A stretch of 64,000 nt of DNA, taken from NCBI RefSeq assembly GCF_000376805.1, contig NZ_AQXT01000002.1:1116001-1180000 (forward strand), given 5' to 3'. A model generated the notes under the pieces. The model did no database searches. It had not been told where the DNA came from and was given only the letters and a program-made list of their open reading frames with translations. Numbering within the stretch: the first letter of the stretch is position 1; every line of letters begins with the position of its first letter. The position numbers and the translations under genes were made by a program. This DNA comes from Henriciella marina DSM 19595. GTDB lineage: Bacteria; Pseudomonadota; Alphaproteobacteria; Caulobacterales; Hyphomonadaceae. This document shows positions 52,614 to 60,638 of the stretch, in pieces.

Positions 52614-53251
52614 CGCTTGCCGCCATCATTGCCAGTGGCTGCGGGACCGGAGAGGACGAAATCCTGCCCCGGCAGATGCGGAAATCCACGGAAGTTGACT
52701 GCGTTGGCGAAGACATCCCGGCAGGTCTCGAACCGCTTGTCGCAGCTTTGTCCCGGCAGCGCCGACAGCCCGCACCGCGCATCGCCAAACTGCGCATCGC
52801 AATGCCGCGAGACAACCCGGCCAACAGGTCGCTCCAACTCTGCCTTCAACGAGATGAGGTCTGCTTCAAAGCGGTCGCCGGTTCGCGTCACCTCGCTAAG
52901 GAAACCGGTCCAGACAAGGATACCGTGCTCCGGCACCTGCCAGTCGACGCGGTAGACGAAGACCCGCGCGCCCGCCCAGAGGCCAGCAGCAAGGTCATCA
53001 TCCGTGATCGCACTGGCCGACAGCGCGCCATCCGTAGACGCCCTGCCCGGCCTCAGCCCTCCCGCATTTTCGAAACGCGCGGCATTGAGGACAGCGCCGG
53101 GCTGGTAGTCATGCCCGCCGAAAATCAGCACATCATCATGATCGGTCAGCGCAACGATCAGCCCATCGCGCCGCTCCAGTCGCCAGCAGAGGCAGGTTGT
53201 CGCCGCGCCCCTTTCAAGCTTCGACGCGAAAGCGTCATCCATGGTTTTCAT
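52610..53251 (-). CDS. GTA baseplate hub protein, DUF2163 (RcGTA g13-like)
   Basis: A 213-residue protein with ATTCLCWRLERRDG, ALTDHDDVLIFGGHDYQPG, VRTG-type beta strands and the Cys-containing C-terminal region RHCDAQFGDARCGLSALPG typical of the phage BR0599 domain. The Cys residues there resemble the iron-sulfur ligands described for RcGTA hub proteins, though this cannot be shown from sequence alone. ATG 53251 is preceded by AAAGGGG and lies just after the g12 stop at 53256; the track start at 53281 would overlap g12. Confidence 0.93.
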   Translation of the reverse strand: MKTMDDAFASKLERGAATTCLCWRLERRDGLIVALTDHDDVLIFGGHDYQPGAVLNAARFENAGGLRPGRASTDGALSASAITDDDLAAGLWAGARVFVYRVDWQVPEHGILVWTGFLSEVTRTGDRFEADLISLKAELERPVGRVVSRHCDAQFGDARCGLSALPGQSCDKRFETCRDVFANAVNFRGFPHLPGQDFVLSGPAATGNDGGKR

Positions 53252-53255
53252 GATC

Positions 53256-53885
53256 TCAAGCCCCTTTGAAAAGCTCGACAAGCGGCAGGTTCACCACCCG
53301 CCCGCTGCCCGCCTGGTCATGACTGATCTCAAGCGCGTCGCTGTCGAACCGCACCGGCCAGTCATACTCAAAGCCGCATGTGATGACGCTCCCGGCCTCC
53401 GGCGCGACATCAAAGCTGACCACGCCTGCGGCGGCATCGACGCTCCAGCCAGCCGCTTGCGGCGCGCCGTTCAAAGCGATCAGGACCGTGTCGGCAACCG
53501 GCTTCAGGATGCGCCGTTCAAGGTCGCCCTCATCCAGCAGCAGGGGATATTCGGTCTCGGCCCCGTCTCCGGTCCCCAGCACCTGATCGTCTGGCGCAGG
53601 TGACTGTCCGTCGATCCCGCTACCAAAGGCTGACGGATCGCGAAAACGGAACCCATGGAGCCTGCCGCGCCGCGCATTGAAGAAATGAGCGAGTGCTAAA
53701 TACGCCGCATGCCCAAGCGGCGGGGTCACGATATCCCATCGCCGTTGCGGAAGGGCCCAGCGCGCATTGCGCACCTCCTGCCCGCTGGCAAGGATCAGCG
53801 TCTCCGTCTGCCAGAGCGGCCCGTGACTTGTTCCAAGACCCGTCGGCACCGGCAGGCGGCCTTCATGAAATCCAGCAAAGCTCAT
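53256..53885 (-). CDS. GTA distal tail protein, DUF2460 (RcGTA g12-like)
   Basis: A 209-residue protein starting MSFAGFHEGRLPVPTGLG, with RRWDIVTPPLGHAAYLALAHFFNARRGRLHGFRFRDPS, TVLIALNGAPQ and the final EISHDQAGSGRVVNLPLVEL. These are typical of DUF2460, which forms the distal tail ring between the tail tube and the hub. Its ATG overlaps the g11 stop by four bases. Length is close to that of RcGTA g12. Confidence 0.93.
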   Translation of the reverse strand: MSFAGFHEGRLPVPTGLGTSHGPLWQTETLILASGQEVRNARWALPQRRWDIVTPPLGHAAYLALAHFFNARRGRLHGFRFRDPSAFGSGIDGQSPAPDDQVLGTGDGAETEYPLLLDEGDLERRILKPVADTVLIALNGAPQAAGWSVDAAAGVVSFDVAPEAGSVITCGFEYDWPVRFDSDALEISHDQAGSGRVVNLPLVELFKGA

Positions 53886-54253
53886 GCGAACCTCCGGCCG
53901 ATGGCGGCGGCCTTGGCGATGGCCTTCGAGACGTCCTTGGCCGACACCGCAGAGTTGCCGCCGCCTGCCAGCGACTGGACATTCACCGTCATCGGCGCTG
54001 GCGCTGTACCAATCCCGGCGCGCGCCAGGGCCGCCTCGGCAGCGATACTGGCGAGGTCAGCCAGGACCGATCTCGCCATCTGGGCAAAGTCCAGCTCGCC
54101 AGATCTTGCTGCCTGCGACAGCGAGGCTTCTATGCTTGCGCCTGCCTGGCTGAACGCCGCCTCCAGCGAGGCGGCAGCGTCCTGTCCCGGACCGTCTGCA
54201 ATCGCGGCAAGCGCATCGCTCGCGCTTTCCATCTGCTGATTGAAATCATCCAT
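53882..54253 (-). CDS. Short GTA tape-measure-like protein (RcGTA g11-like)
   Basis: A 123-residue, Ala-rich helical protein: MDDFNQQMESASDALAAIAD, then FSQAGASIEASLSQAARSGE, LDFAQMARSVLADLASIAAEAAL and the conserved-looking end VNVQSLAGGGNSAVSAKDVSKAIAKAAAIGRRF. RcGTA tape measure g11 is about 220 residues as I recall, so this is clearly shorter. Position (after g10.1, before g12) and sequence fit the role. Tape measure length sets tail length in siphoviruses, so a shorter tail may follow. An alternative is that it is only the C-terminal part of a divided tape measure. Confidence 0.78.
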   Translation of the reverse strand: MDDFNQQMESASDALAAIADGPGQDAAASLEAAFSQAGASIEASLSQAARSGELDFAQMARSVLADLASIAAEAALARAGIGTAPAPMTVNVQSLAGGGNSAVSAKDVSKAIAKAAAIGRRFA

Positions 54254-54256
54254 GGC

Positions 54257-54430
54257 TCAGCTTTCCTTGTCTGGGTGGGTTGTCATCATTTGCTCGAAGG
54301 CCCGGCGGCCCAGCATCTCGCGGCCCGCACCGGTCAGATACCGCCACTCCCGCAAGCTCAGCTTCCAGAAGGCGGCAGGCGCGATGCCGAGCGAGGCGGC
54401 AGCCCGCATCATCTCAGCCCACGGCAGCAC
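54257..54430 (-). CDS. GTA tail assembly chaperone (RcGTA g10.1-like)
   Basis: A 57-residue protein starting VLPWAEMMRAAASLGI and ending THPDKES. It has the family pattern PAAFWKLSLREWRYLTG. GTG 54430 was chosen: GGAAG precedes it and it overlaps the end of g10 by 17 bases, while the longer frame from TTG 54460 adds nonsense residues. Such small proteins (tail assembly chaperone, DUF2376-type) are often produced near the tape measure. No frameshift signal was examined in detail between g10 and this gene. Confidence 0.8.
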   Translation of the reverse strand: MLPWAEMMRAAASLGIAPAAFWKLSLREWRYLTGAGREMLGRRAFEQMMTTHPDKES

Positions 54431-54704
54431 GGAACGCTTCCGCAACCGCACGCGCGGCAAGCCCGGGATTGATCTTCATCGCAGAGAGCTGCTCTGGCGC
54501 GACCTGCTCTCCGCCGCCCTTCAGAAGGACAGCAAGAACCTGCATCAATTCTGCCGCCGACAGGCGGCGCATCCTGGGCTGCAGCTCTGAAAGGGACGAG
54601 CAGCCAAAGGCGGTCTCGATCTCCGCGAGGGCGCCCAGCGTCAGGCAGAGCGTCCGCTCACGGCCATCAATGCAAAGCGTAACTTCGCCGCGCGCGCCGT
54701 TCAT
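54414..54704 (-). CDS. GTA gp10-like tail assembly chaperone protein
   Basis: A 96-residue protein starting MNGARGEVTLCIDGRERTLCL, with LGALAEIETAFGCSSLSELQPRM and LSAAELMQVLAVLLKGGGE. This matches the GTA_gp10 family. It is probably a tail assembly chaperone N-terminal part (G-like protein), with g10.1 acting as the GT-like extension. Its ATG overlaps the g9 stop by four bases. Confidence 0.85.
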   Translation of the reverse strand: MNGARGEVTLCIDGRERTLCLTLGALAEIETAFGCSSLSELQPRMRRLSAAELMQVLAVLLKGGGEQVAPEQLSAMKINPGLAARAVAEAFRAAVG

Positions 54705-55120
54705 GCTGCGGCCTCAAAGCTGATCAGTCCCGCGCTCTGAAGGTCGATTGAAAAAGTCGCTTCGCCATCATGCGTGCCGCCCCAGCTCAATTGGGCAATC
54801 TGAAACGGCCCCGTGAAGCTGCCAAAATCCGGCACCTCCAGCCTGAAGCGGCAGAGCTCCCCGGCAAGGAACACCGCGCGAAGCCGCGCATCGCTGGCCG
54901 CATCCTTGAAGGGGCCCCGCCCCCGCACGCGCATGTATCTAAGGCCCGCCCCGGCCAGCAACTCACGCCAGCCGCCGGGGCTCTCCATGCTTGTCGCGTC
55001 GACGCCTTTCTGTTCCAGATCAAACGTGCTGGTTCTGATGCCCGCCACGGTGACGAACATCTCCGGCGTGCCGCCATCCGATATCTTGATGAGGACATCG
55101 CGTCCTTTCTGCCCAGCCAT
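54701..55120 (-). CDS. GTA major tail protein (RcGTA g9-like)
   Basis: A 139-residue tail tube protein starting MAGQKGRDVLIKISDGGTPEMF. It has AGIRTSTFDLEQKGVDATSMESPGGWRELLAGAG, FKDAASDARLRAVFLAGE and IAQLSWGGTHDGEATFSIDLQSAG as family segments, polymerising as hexamer rings to form the tail tube. It shares one base with the g8 stop (TGATG). Confidence 0.92.
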   Translation of the reverse strand: MAGQKGRDVLIKISDGGTPEMFVTVAGIRTSTFDLEQKGVDATSMESPGGWRELLAGAGLRYMRVRGRGPFKDAASDARLRAVFLAGELCRFRLEVPDFGSFTGPFQIAQLSWGGTHDGEATFSIDLQSAGLISFEAAA

Positions 55121-55551
55121 CAGCCTGCCTCCTCTGTGATAATTCGTACCCGGAGCACACCTCTGAACTCGCGAAGGTCAGGCGTCCGCATGACGTCGGC
55201 ATAGAGGGTCTGCGACAGGATCACGGTCTGAGTGGCAAGCTCGCCGCCCAAGCCATCGATGACCTGTCTCAGCGCGCTCAGAATGCGGACTGCATCGGCC
55301 CGGCCACCGGACCGCGACCGCAGACCGAAGGTGATCGTATGGGCCTGCCCGGCCCGCCCCGCGCTGCCTCTCGGCCTGACGTCGTGGCGCTCCAGTTCGA
55401 CATAGGGAAAGAGCGGCGCATCCGTCTCACCGTCGAAAATCCGCGCTGGCGACCCGAGGACGTCCTGAACCCCCGCATCGGCGCGCAACGTATCGAGGAC
55501 GGCAATCTGGAGTTCGGCCTCGGCGCCGGCTGTCATGAGATCCGCGCTCAT
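55120..55551 (-). CDS. GTA tail terminator protein, DUF3168 (RcGTA g8-like)
   Basis: A 143-residue protein with AEAELQIAVLDTLRADAGVQDVLG, FPYVELERHDVRP, HTITFGLRSRSGGRADAVRILSAL and the end REFRGVLRVRIITEE, typical of DUF3168 tail completion proteins that cap the tail tube at the head-tail junction. Its ATG overlaps the g6 stop by four bases. In RcGTA a g7 head-closure gene stands between g6 and g8; here there is no room for it. Confidence 0.9.
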   Translation of the reverse strand: MSADLMTAGAEAELQIAVLDTLRADAGVQDVLGSPARIFDGETDAPLFPYVELERHDVRPRGSAGRAGQAHTITFGLRSRSGGRADAVRILSALRQVIDGLGGELATQTVILSQTLYADVMRTPDLREFRGVLRVRIITEEAG

Positions 55552-56099
55552 AGCCGCACCTCACGGCGCGCATCGATCAGGCGGGCCGCTGCGTCAGGCA
55601 TAGCGCCTTCAGATCCGCCCCGCCGGTAGGCCGCCTCAATCATGATCAGAATGGCAAGCTTCAGATCATCCGGCACATCATCTGCCGCGCCGAACCCTGC
55701 TATGAAGTCGATCTCGACCCTTCCGCCCGGCGGAATACGCGGCAGCCAGGATCCCGGCCGCAGGCATATCCGGTCTCCCTCAAGACCAAACCGGCCGGAG
55801 ATATCAGTCGACACGCCCTCGGCATCGACCAGCCCGACATCGACCAGCGATGTCACTGGCCGACCGCCGAGCTTCAGCTGAGAGGTCCTGAGCAGACCTT
55901 GCGGCCAAGCAAGGAAGGTCTCGCGCAAGGTGCGGCTGAGCAGGCAGAAACCTGCCGCCTCCTCGACCGCTGCGACCGCGCCCGCGATCAGCGAGGCAAC
56001 CAGGTCGTCCTCGCCGTCATGGCCAAGCCGCAGATATGATTTTGCCGAAGACAGAGACACAGCCTCTCCGTCTGGCGGTGTGACAACCGTCAGCGTCAT
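55548..56099 (-). CDS. GTA head-tail connector adaptor (RcGTA g6-like)
   Basis: A 183-residue protein with the phage connector pattern: SLSSAKSYLRLGHDGEDDLVASLIAGAVAAVEEAAGFCLLSRTLRETF at the N-terminus, then RVEIDFIAGFG, PDDLKLAILIMIEAAYRRGG and a C-terminal DARREVRL. It forms the adaptor ring beneath the portal. The SD before ATG 56099 is weak, and a stem-loop lies 60 bases upstream between it and g5. It is directly coupled to g8. Confidence 0.9.
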   Translation of the reverse strand: MTLTVVTPPDGEAVSLSSAKSYLRLGHDGEDDLVASLIAGAVAAVEEAAGFCLLSRTLRETFLAWPQGLLRTSQLKLGGRPVTSLVDVGLVDAEGVSTDISGRFGLEGDRICLRPGSWLPRIPPGGRVEIDFIAGFGAADDVPDDLKLAILIMIEAAYRRGGSEGAMPDAAARLIDARREVRL

Positions 56100-56159
56100 T
56101 TCAAAGATACCATCGTGTTGAGTTACGTCCGAGCCCGGCCATTTACCGGGGCGGTGACT

Positions 56160-56186
56160 GGACCGCAGCGCGCCTCGCCGCAGTCC
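56160..56186 (-). promoter_or_regulatory. Intercistronic stem-loop downstream of the major capsid gene
   Basis: An 11-bp stem (GGACTGCGGCG with CGCTGCGGTCC on the minus strand, two G-U pairs) has a 5-base loop. It begins 18 bases after the g5 stop in the 105-base g5-g6 gap. No T run follows, so it probably stabilises or processes the capsid mRNA rather than terminating transcription. Confidence 0.5.
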
Positions 56187-56204
56187 AGCCCTTTCGGTCC
56201 CCGC

Positions 56205-57380
56205 CTAGAAGACCATCGCCTTGATCGCGTCGAAGTTCTGGACCCCGCCCCCGACACGCTTGGTGGTGTAGAAGAGGACGTAGGGTTTGGCCGAGTATGG
56301 ATCACGCAGGACCTGTGCGCCCTGACGGTCAACGATCAGATAGCCACGGCGGAAATCACCAAAACCGATGGCCGCATTGCCCGTGCCGATATCCGGCATG
56401 TCCTCGAGCTCGGTCACGGCATAGCCAAAGATCGTCTGGCCCTCACCGGCGACGCCCGGCCGCCAGAGATAGCGACCATCTGCATCCTTCAGCTTACGGA
56501 CAGCCGCAACCGTGCGGCGGTTCATGACGAAGCGGGCATTGTTCCGATACTGGCTCTTCGGCGTCTGGATCAGGTCTATAATCTGGTCGCCTGCATCCTC
56601 TGCGGTGAAGTCACCGGCGACAGAGCCGATCTTCCCCCAGACATGGCTGGCGTCTGCAACGACATCATAATCAAGGAAGCCGCGCGGCTTGCCGTCACCA
56701 TCACCGTCCACAAAGGCTTTACTCTCCTGAACCGAGAAGGCCGCCTCCACCTCATCTGCCAGCCAGGCATCGACGTCGGCATAGCTGTCATTGAGCAGCG
56801 TCTGCGTCGCCGCCGGCATGGCATAGAGCTCCCCCGCAGGGAATTCGAGCAGGCTGAGCCCGGCGGTCGTGGTCTCAGTGCGCGCGCCTGTCTCAGCGAC
56901 CCAGGCCGCGCCGACGCCAAGGCTGACCGGCTTGCGGTAAACCCCGGCTGCCGTCTGGCGAACGCTGGCGATTTGGCGCATGGGTGAGGCCTGCGTCAGG
57001 CGGGCCTCAATCAGTCGATCAAGCTCTGGTGGCGCGGTGTAACCGCCTTGATCCTCGGTGCCCGCAGACAGCGATTTCACATCGAGATGTGACAGGCCGC
57101 TTTCATCGCCCGACCGCATATATCGCGTCCACGCTTCGCCGTGTTCACCGCTTGTCCGTTCAGCCTGGCCTTGTTCTGGACGGGCGGCTTTCAGGCTGAT
57201 CTCGTCGATCCGGCGGTCCAGCTTTTTCAGCTTCGCCTCCAGCAGCGGATCTGCCGCGCCCTTGCCCTCGATCTCGGTCAGGCGCTGGTCGTTTGTCTCC
57301 TGATAGGCTTCAAACGCCGCCATCATTTCTGCCGTGGCACCCACATCCTCTCGCGTTGCCATTTTGGTTTCCTTGGTCAT
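56205..57380 (-). CDS. GTA major capsid protein, HK97 fold (RcGTA g5-like)
   Basis: A 391-residue HK97-type major capsid protein. Residues 1-105 are a charged coiled-coil scaffolding (delta) region (AFEAYQETNDQRLTEIEG, EAKLKKLDRRIDEISLKA) likely removed by the g4 protease. The capsid fold begins near DVKSLSAGTEDQGGYTAPPELD and includes FVMNRRTVAAVRKLKDADGRYLW, GYAVTELEDMPDI and a C-terminal FYTTKRVGGGVQNFDAIK. A strong SD (AAGGAG) precedes ATG 57380, consistent with high expression. Confidence 0.96.
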   Translation of the reverse strand: MTKETKMATREDVGATAEMMAAFEAYQETNDQRLTEIEGKGAADPLLEAKLKKLDRRIDEISLKAARPEQGQAERTSGEHGEAWTRYMRSGDESGLSHLDVKSLSAGTEDQGGYTAPPELDRLIEARLTQASPMRQIASVRQTAAGVYRKPVSLGVGAAWVAETGARTETTTAGLSLLEFPAGELYAMPAATQTLLNDSYADVDAWLADEVEAAFSVQESKAFVDGDGDGKPRGFLDYDVVADASHVWGKIGSVAGDFTAEDAGDQIIDLIQTPKSQYRNNARFVMNRRTVAAVRKLKDADGRYLWRPGVAGEGQTIFGYAVTELEDMPDIGTGNAAIGFGDFRRGYLIVDRQGAQVLRDPYSAKPYVLFYTTKRVGGGVQNFDAIKAMVF

Positions 57381-57392
57381 GTTTCTCCTTCC

Positions 57393-57803
57393 TCAGGCCG
57401 CCCGTGCGGCCTCTCCAATCTCAGTGAACCGGGCCAGCGGCTGCATCGGCGCATCCACGAGCGAAATCTCCACAAGGTCGATGTTGATGAGGTCGCGCCC
57501 GCCTTCCGGCCTTGGCTTCCAGAGCCTGGCGCGAAACCCGATCGAAAGGCCTGACAGGCCATCTCGCAGCATCAGCTGCGCGCGCGGCAGATCAATCAGT
57601 CCACGAACGAATAGGCCCCGCCCGTCTTCGATAGCCCGCGTCCAGTGTCCGGCGCGCACGCCAGATCTGTGCTGCAGCAACATCGGCACTGGGCCGGTCT
57701 TCAGGCTTTGCGTGAACGCCCCTGCGCGCACGACATCGCCCGATATATCCGCCACCCCGAACAGCGCCGCATAGCCTTCGATAAGAACCGGCTGCCTAGT
57801 CAT
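57393..57803 (-). CDS. GTA prohead protease (RcGTA g4-like)
   Basis: A 136-residue HK97-family prohead serine protease. It starts MTRQPVLIEGYAALFG and contains DVVRAGAF, LLQHRSG with the catalytic His, LSGLSIGF with the Ser, and VEISLVDAPM. It matures the capsid by removing the scaffolding domain. ATG 57803 overlaps the g3.5 stop by eight bases; the upstream frame to 57848 is not family-like. Confidence 0.92.
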   Translation of the reverse strand: MTRQPVLIEGYAALFGVADISGDVVRAGAFTQSLKTGPVPMLLQHRSGVRAGHWTRAIEDGRGLFVRGLIDLPRAQLMLRDGLSGLSIGFRARLWKPRPEGGRDLINIDLVEISLVDAPMQPLARFTEIGEAARAA

Positions 57804-58023
57804 GCTTGGCCTCCAGTCTTGCTTCGATCCGGTCCAGCTGGTTCTCAATCGCGGCTAGATGCGCTTCCACGCGTGCAAGTCGCTCTGCGACCGGGCGTGC
57901 GATATCCGCGCGCTGTTCCAGCGTGGAAATCCGCTCTGCCGCCGCACCTGCCCAGACCAGCGCGCCACCCGTCTGCACCGCCAGCGCGAGCAGGAAGCCA
58001 GCGGTCAGTTTCCGTTCGATCAT
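57796..58023 (-). CDS. GTA gp3.5-like small membrane/coiled-coil protein
   Basis: A 75-residue protein with one hydrophobic helix (LTAGFLLALAVQTGGALVWAG) and a heptad-patterned coiled coil (ERLARVEAHLAAIENQLDRIEARLEAK). It matches the small g3.5 product between portal and protease in RcGTA. Function is not established. It overlaps both neighbours (four bases with g3, eight with g4). Confidence 0.85.
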   Translation of the reverse strand: MIERKLTAGFLLALAVQTGGALVWAGAAAERISTLEQRADIARPVAERLARVEAHLAAIENQLDRIEARLEAKHD

Positions 58024-59135
58024 TGGCCGAGCCCCGCCATCTGGCGCTTCTCCTCGCGGCTGAGGAAACTCGCCGCCTCCAGCCGCGCCCAGAGCGCATC
58101 GCGTTCAGCAGAGAAAGTGGGCACATCCTCAAGGTCAGGACGCACCTGCACCTCGTCGAACCGGCCCGACAGCCAGACGCTCATCGCATCGGCCACCTTG
58201 TGAACCAGCGGCAGAACCGTCAGGCGCCAGAAGGCGAGATTGGCCTCCTTATAGGTCGCATACGTATTATCGCCGGGGATTCCGAGCAGCATCGGCGGCA
58301 CGCCGAACGCCAGCGCAATCTCCCGCGCGGCGGCATGGCGGGTGCCTGCAAAGTCCATCTCAGCCGGCGATAGCGACATGGGTTTCCAGTCCAGCCCGCC
58401 ATCGAGCAGTAGCGGCCGTCCTGCATTGATCGCGCCGGTATGTGCGCTCTCTAGCTCCTCCTTCAGCCGGTCGAACTGGGCGGGTGTCAGGCCAGCGCCT
58501 TCCCCGTCATAGACCAGCGCGCCAGAGGGCCGCGCCGCATTGCCGATCAGTGCCTTTGCCCAGGCCGCCGCATCATTGTGAAGGTCCAGCGCCTTGCGCG
58601 CCGCCGCCAGCGGCGACAGGCCAAGGATGCTGTCGGATGGATGGTAGAGTTTCAGGTGAAGAACAGGGCTCCAGCCATCGCTTTCGCGGTGGATGACCCG
58701 CTCACCCCGGCGCTGGCGCACCGCCCAGCCGATCAGCCCGCCTTCGGAATTGGTGTGCGCGCGAACCGTATCTGCGCGGAGCCCGAAGATACCCTTGGGG
58801 CTGTCGTCCCCAGCCAGCGTAACGGCCTCTGCCCAGGCATTGCCTGTAATCTGAAGGTCGCCATAGAGACGCTCCAGCAGGACACGGCCAGCCTCATCAG
58901 GCGACGGCCTTGCCAGGAGCTGCGCGACCGCCTCATCCCCGGTCAGGAGCGGGATAGATGCGGCAGCTTCAGCGATCATCCGTACACACCGATAGGCAAT
59001 CGCATTGCCCGCATAGCCGTCTCGCATCAGGGCGCCGGCATCACTGCGCCCCCACCCGGCGCCCGGCAGGCCCGCAAGTGCAATCAAGGACGTCTGCGCC
59101 GAACGTGTTTCGACCGATTGCCAGGGCCATCTCAT
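58020..59135 (-). CDS. GTA portal protein (RcGTA g3-like)
   Basis: A 371-residue HK97-type portal protein that forms the dodecameric DNA gate. It shows NAIAYRCVRMIAEAAASIPL, WAEAVTL, VLHLKLYHPSDSILGLSPLAAARKALDLHNDAAAWAKALIGN, ALVYDGEG and the stem-region segment AAREIALAFGVPPMLLGIPGDNTYATYKEANLAFW, all standard. GGAG precedes the ATG. A 157-base gap separates it from terminase and contains no gene that I can see. Confidence 0.94.
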   Translation of the reverse strand: MRWPWQSVETRSAQTSLIALAGLPGAGWGRSDAGALMRDGYAGNAIAYRCVRMIAEAAASIPLLTGDEAVAQLLARPSPDEAGRVLLERLYGDLQITGNAWAEAVTLAGDDSPKGIFGLRADTVRAHTNSEGGLIGWAVRQRRGERVIHRESDGWSPVLHLKLYHPSDSILGLSPLAAARKALDLHNDAAAWAKALIGNAARPSGALVYDGEGAGLTPAQFDRLKEELESAHTGAINAGRPLLLDGGLDWKPMSLSPAEMDFAGTRHAAAREIALAFGVPPMLLGIPGDNTYATYKEANLAFWRLTVLPLVHKVADAMSVWLSGRFDEVQVRPDLEDVPTFSAERDALWARLEAASFLSREEKRQMAGLGQ

Positions 59136-59292
59136 CAGGGTCTATCTCCGTCTTCATGGCGGGGCGCGTTGCCCGCCGTCTTTTCTTCAGCGTTGAGACA
59201 TGTCTAACCGGCGGCCCTGCCCGGTCGGAAAACGGAGTGTGATCCCTTTGGCGGCGGGTGTTTTGCCGGGCACAGCGCGCGTCCGTCCCCGG

Positions 59293-60546
59293 CTAAAGCG
59301 TCTGAATGCGCGGGTGCCGGCCTGTTGCCGCCTCAAGCGCGCTGACAGCCCAGACCAGCGCGTCCACCCGGTCCGGCGAGCCGCCAGTGCCCGTCCCGAA
59401 CTGCAGCATTTCTTCCTCGAGGTCTGGGAAGTGTCCCGCATGCGACACGCGCCCGCGCTCATAGAGCGCAATGACAGGTGCCGCGCGGGCGGTCTTTGAA
59501 AGGCGCGCATGCACCAGCTGTATGGGAAGGCCGCTGCCGGTGGACCGCAGCACGCTGCGCACCAGTTCGCCGCCCTGATTGGCCTCTGCCAGGATACGGC
59601 TCGCGCCCGTGCGGGCCGCAAGGCGCGCGGCCTGATCAGCCCAGACCGCAGGAGAGCGGCCCTGCAACGTCGCATCTTCCAGCACCCAGAAATGCGCGCC
59701 GCCGCCAGAGGCATTGCTCACACCTGCGGCGATCAAACCGCAGGCATCAGCGCTGTCGCCAATACTGACGGGCGGATCGACCGCAACGATGATGTCGCCG
59801 AAATCTGCTGGCGGCGTATCTGCCCTCGCCGCCTTCAGCATGGCCCGTGTCCAGAGCAGTCCGTCCTCGGCCTCAAGGAATTCGCCTTGCAGTTCCTGGC
59901 GACCAAGCCGCGTCCCCCCAAGGGTCGCTTCGATGTGTGCGATGAAGGCAGGCGACAGGAAATCGGCATTGTCGTGCGTCGTGCTGCGGGTCACCGCGAC
60001 GCTCGCATCACTCATCAGCTTACGGATTAGCGGGGTTCGCCTTGGCGTCGTGGTGATAACCGATTTAGGCCGCGGCCCAATCCGCAGGCCGAGCTGCAAC
60101 ATGTCCCACGTCGCCAGATCCCTGTTCCAGGCGGCGACCTCATCGCACCACGCCGCATCAAATTGCGGCCCGCGCAGACTGTCTGGATCTTCAGCCGAGA
60201 AAGCCTGCGCCACAGCGCCGTTTGGCCAGACAAGCCTTCGGCGAGAGCTTTCATAGGCGGGCGGTTCCTCGCCTGGCCGCGCAATCTGGCAGAGGCCGGA
60301 CACCCCATCGATCATCGTCTCGCGCACATCATGCAGCGTCGGCCCGACCAGCGCGATGAAGCGTAACCCGCCGAACAGCGCGCCAAAGCGCACCCATTCA
60401 GCCCCTGCCCGCGTCTTGCCTGCGCCGCGCCCACCAAGCGCCAGCCAGCTAGTCCAGTCGCCTTCGGGCGCGCACTGCGGTGCCCTCGCCGTCAGCACAA
60501 ATGGCAGGGCCATATCGTCCGCCGTCGCAATCGTCGTATCTGTCAT
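59293..60546 (-). CDS. GTA large terminase (RcGTA g2-like, TerL)
   Basis: A 417-residue DNA-packaging motor. The ATPase domain has Walker A GGRGAGKTRAG and Walker B FDAAWCDEV, with EDPDSLRGPQ and VITTTPRRTPLI (coupling motif). The RNase-H-like nuclease domain has IIVAVDPPVSIGD, ILAEANQGGELV and DRVDALVWAV, with three acidic positions. It packages host DNA. Start: ATG 60546 is one reasonable choice; a Met 10 codons later is possible and the open frame runs back to 60699. It is the first gene of the cluster, and no small terminase g1 precedes it. Confidence 0.95.
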   Translation of the reverse strand: MTDTTIATADDMALPFVLTARAPQCAPEGDWTSWLALGGRGAGKTRAGAEWVRFGALFGGLRFIALVGPTLHDVRETMIDGVSGLCQIARPGEEPPAYESSRRRLVWPNGAVAQAFSAEDPDSLRGPQFDAAWCDEVAAWNRDLATWDMLQLGLRIGPRPKSVITTTPRRTPLIRKLMSDASVAVTRSTTHDNADFLSPAFIAHIEATLGGTRLGRQELQGEFLEAEDGLLWTRAMLKAARADTPPADFGDIIVAVDPPVSIGDSADACGLIAAGVSNASGGGAHFWVLEDATLQGRSPAVWADQAARLAARTGASRILAEANQGGELVRSVLRSTGSGLPIQLVHARLSKTARAAPVIALYERGRVSHAGHFPDLEEEMLQFGTGTGGSPDRVDALVWAVSALEAATGRHPRIQTL

Positions 60547-60638
60547 CGCCGGCAAACTAGACGGGCAAGGAATACCGTCGGAGAGATTGCAGGCGCGCTC
60601 CAGCCTGTTAAGCTCGCAAGCATGGGGAGAAAGCCAAC

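Noticed and set aside
48496..60546. Active temperate prophage instead of a GTA
   Set aside because: No integrase, repressor, replication genes or attachment sites flank it, and gene order and families follow RcGTA rather than a complete phage.
60547..60638. CtrA-type site (TTAA-N7-TTAA) in the GTA divergent region
   Set aside because: Only one half-site (TTAAGCTCGCAAGC region) is visible. The second TTAA is missing, so I do not call it.
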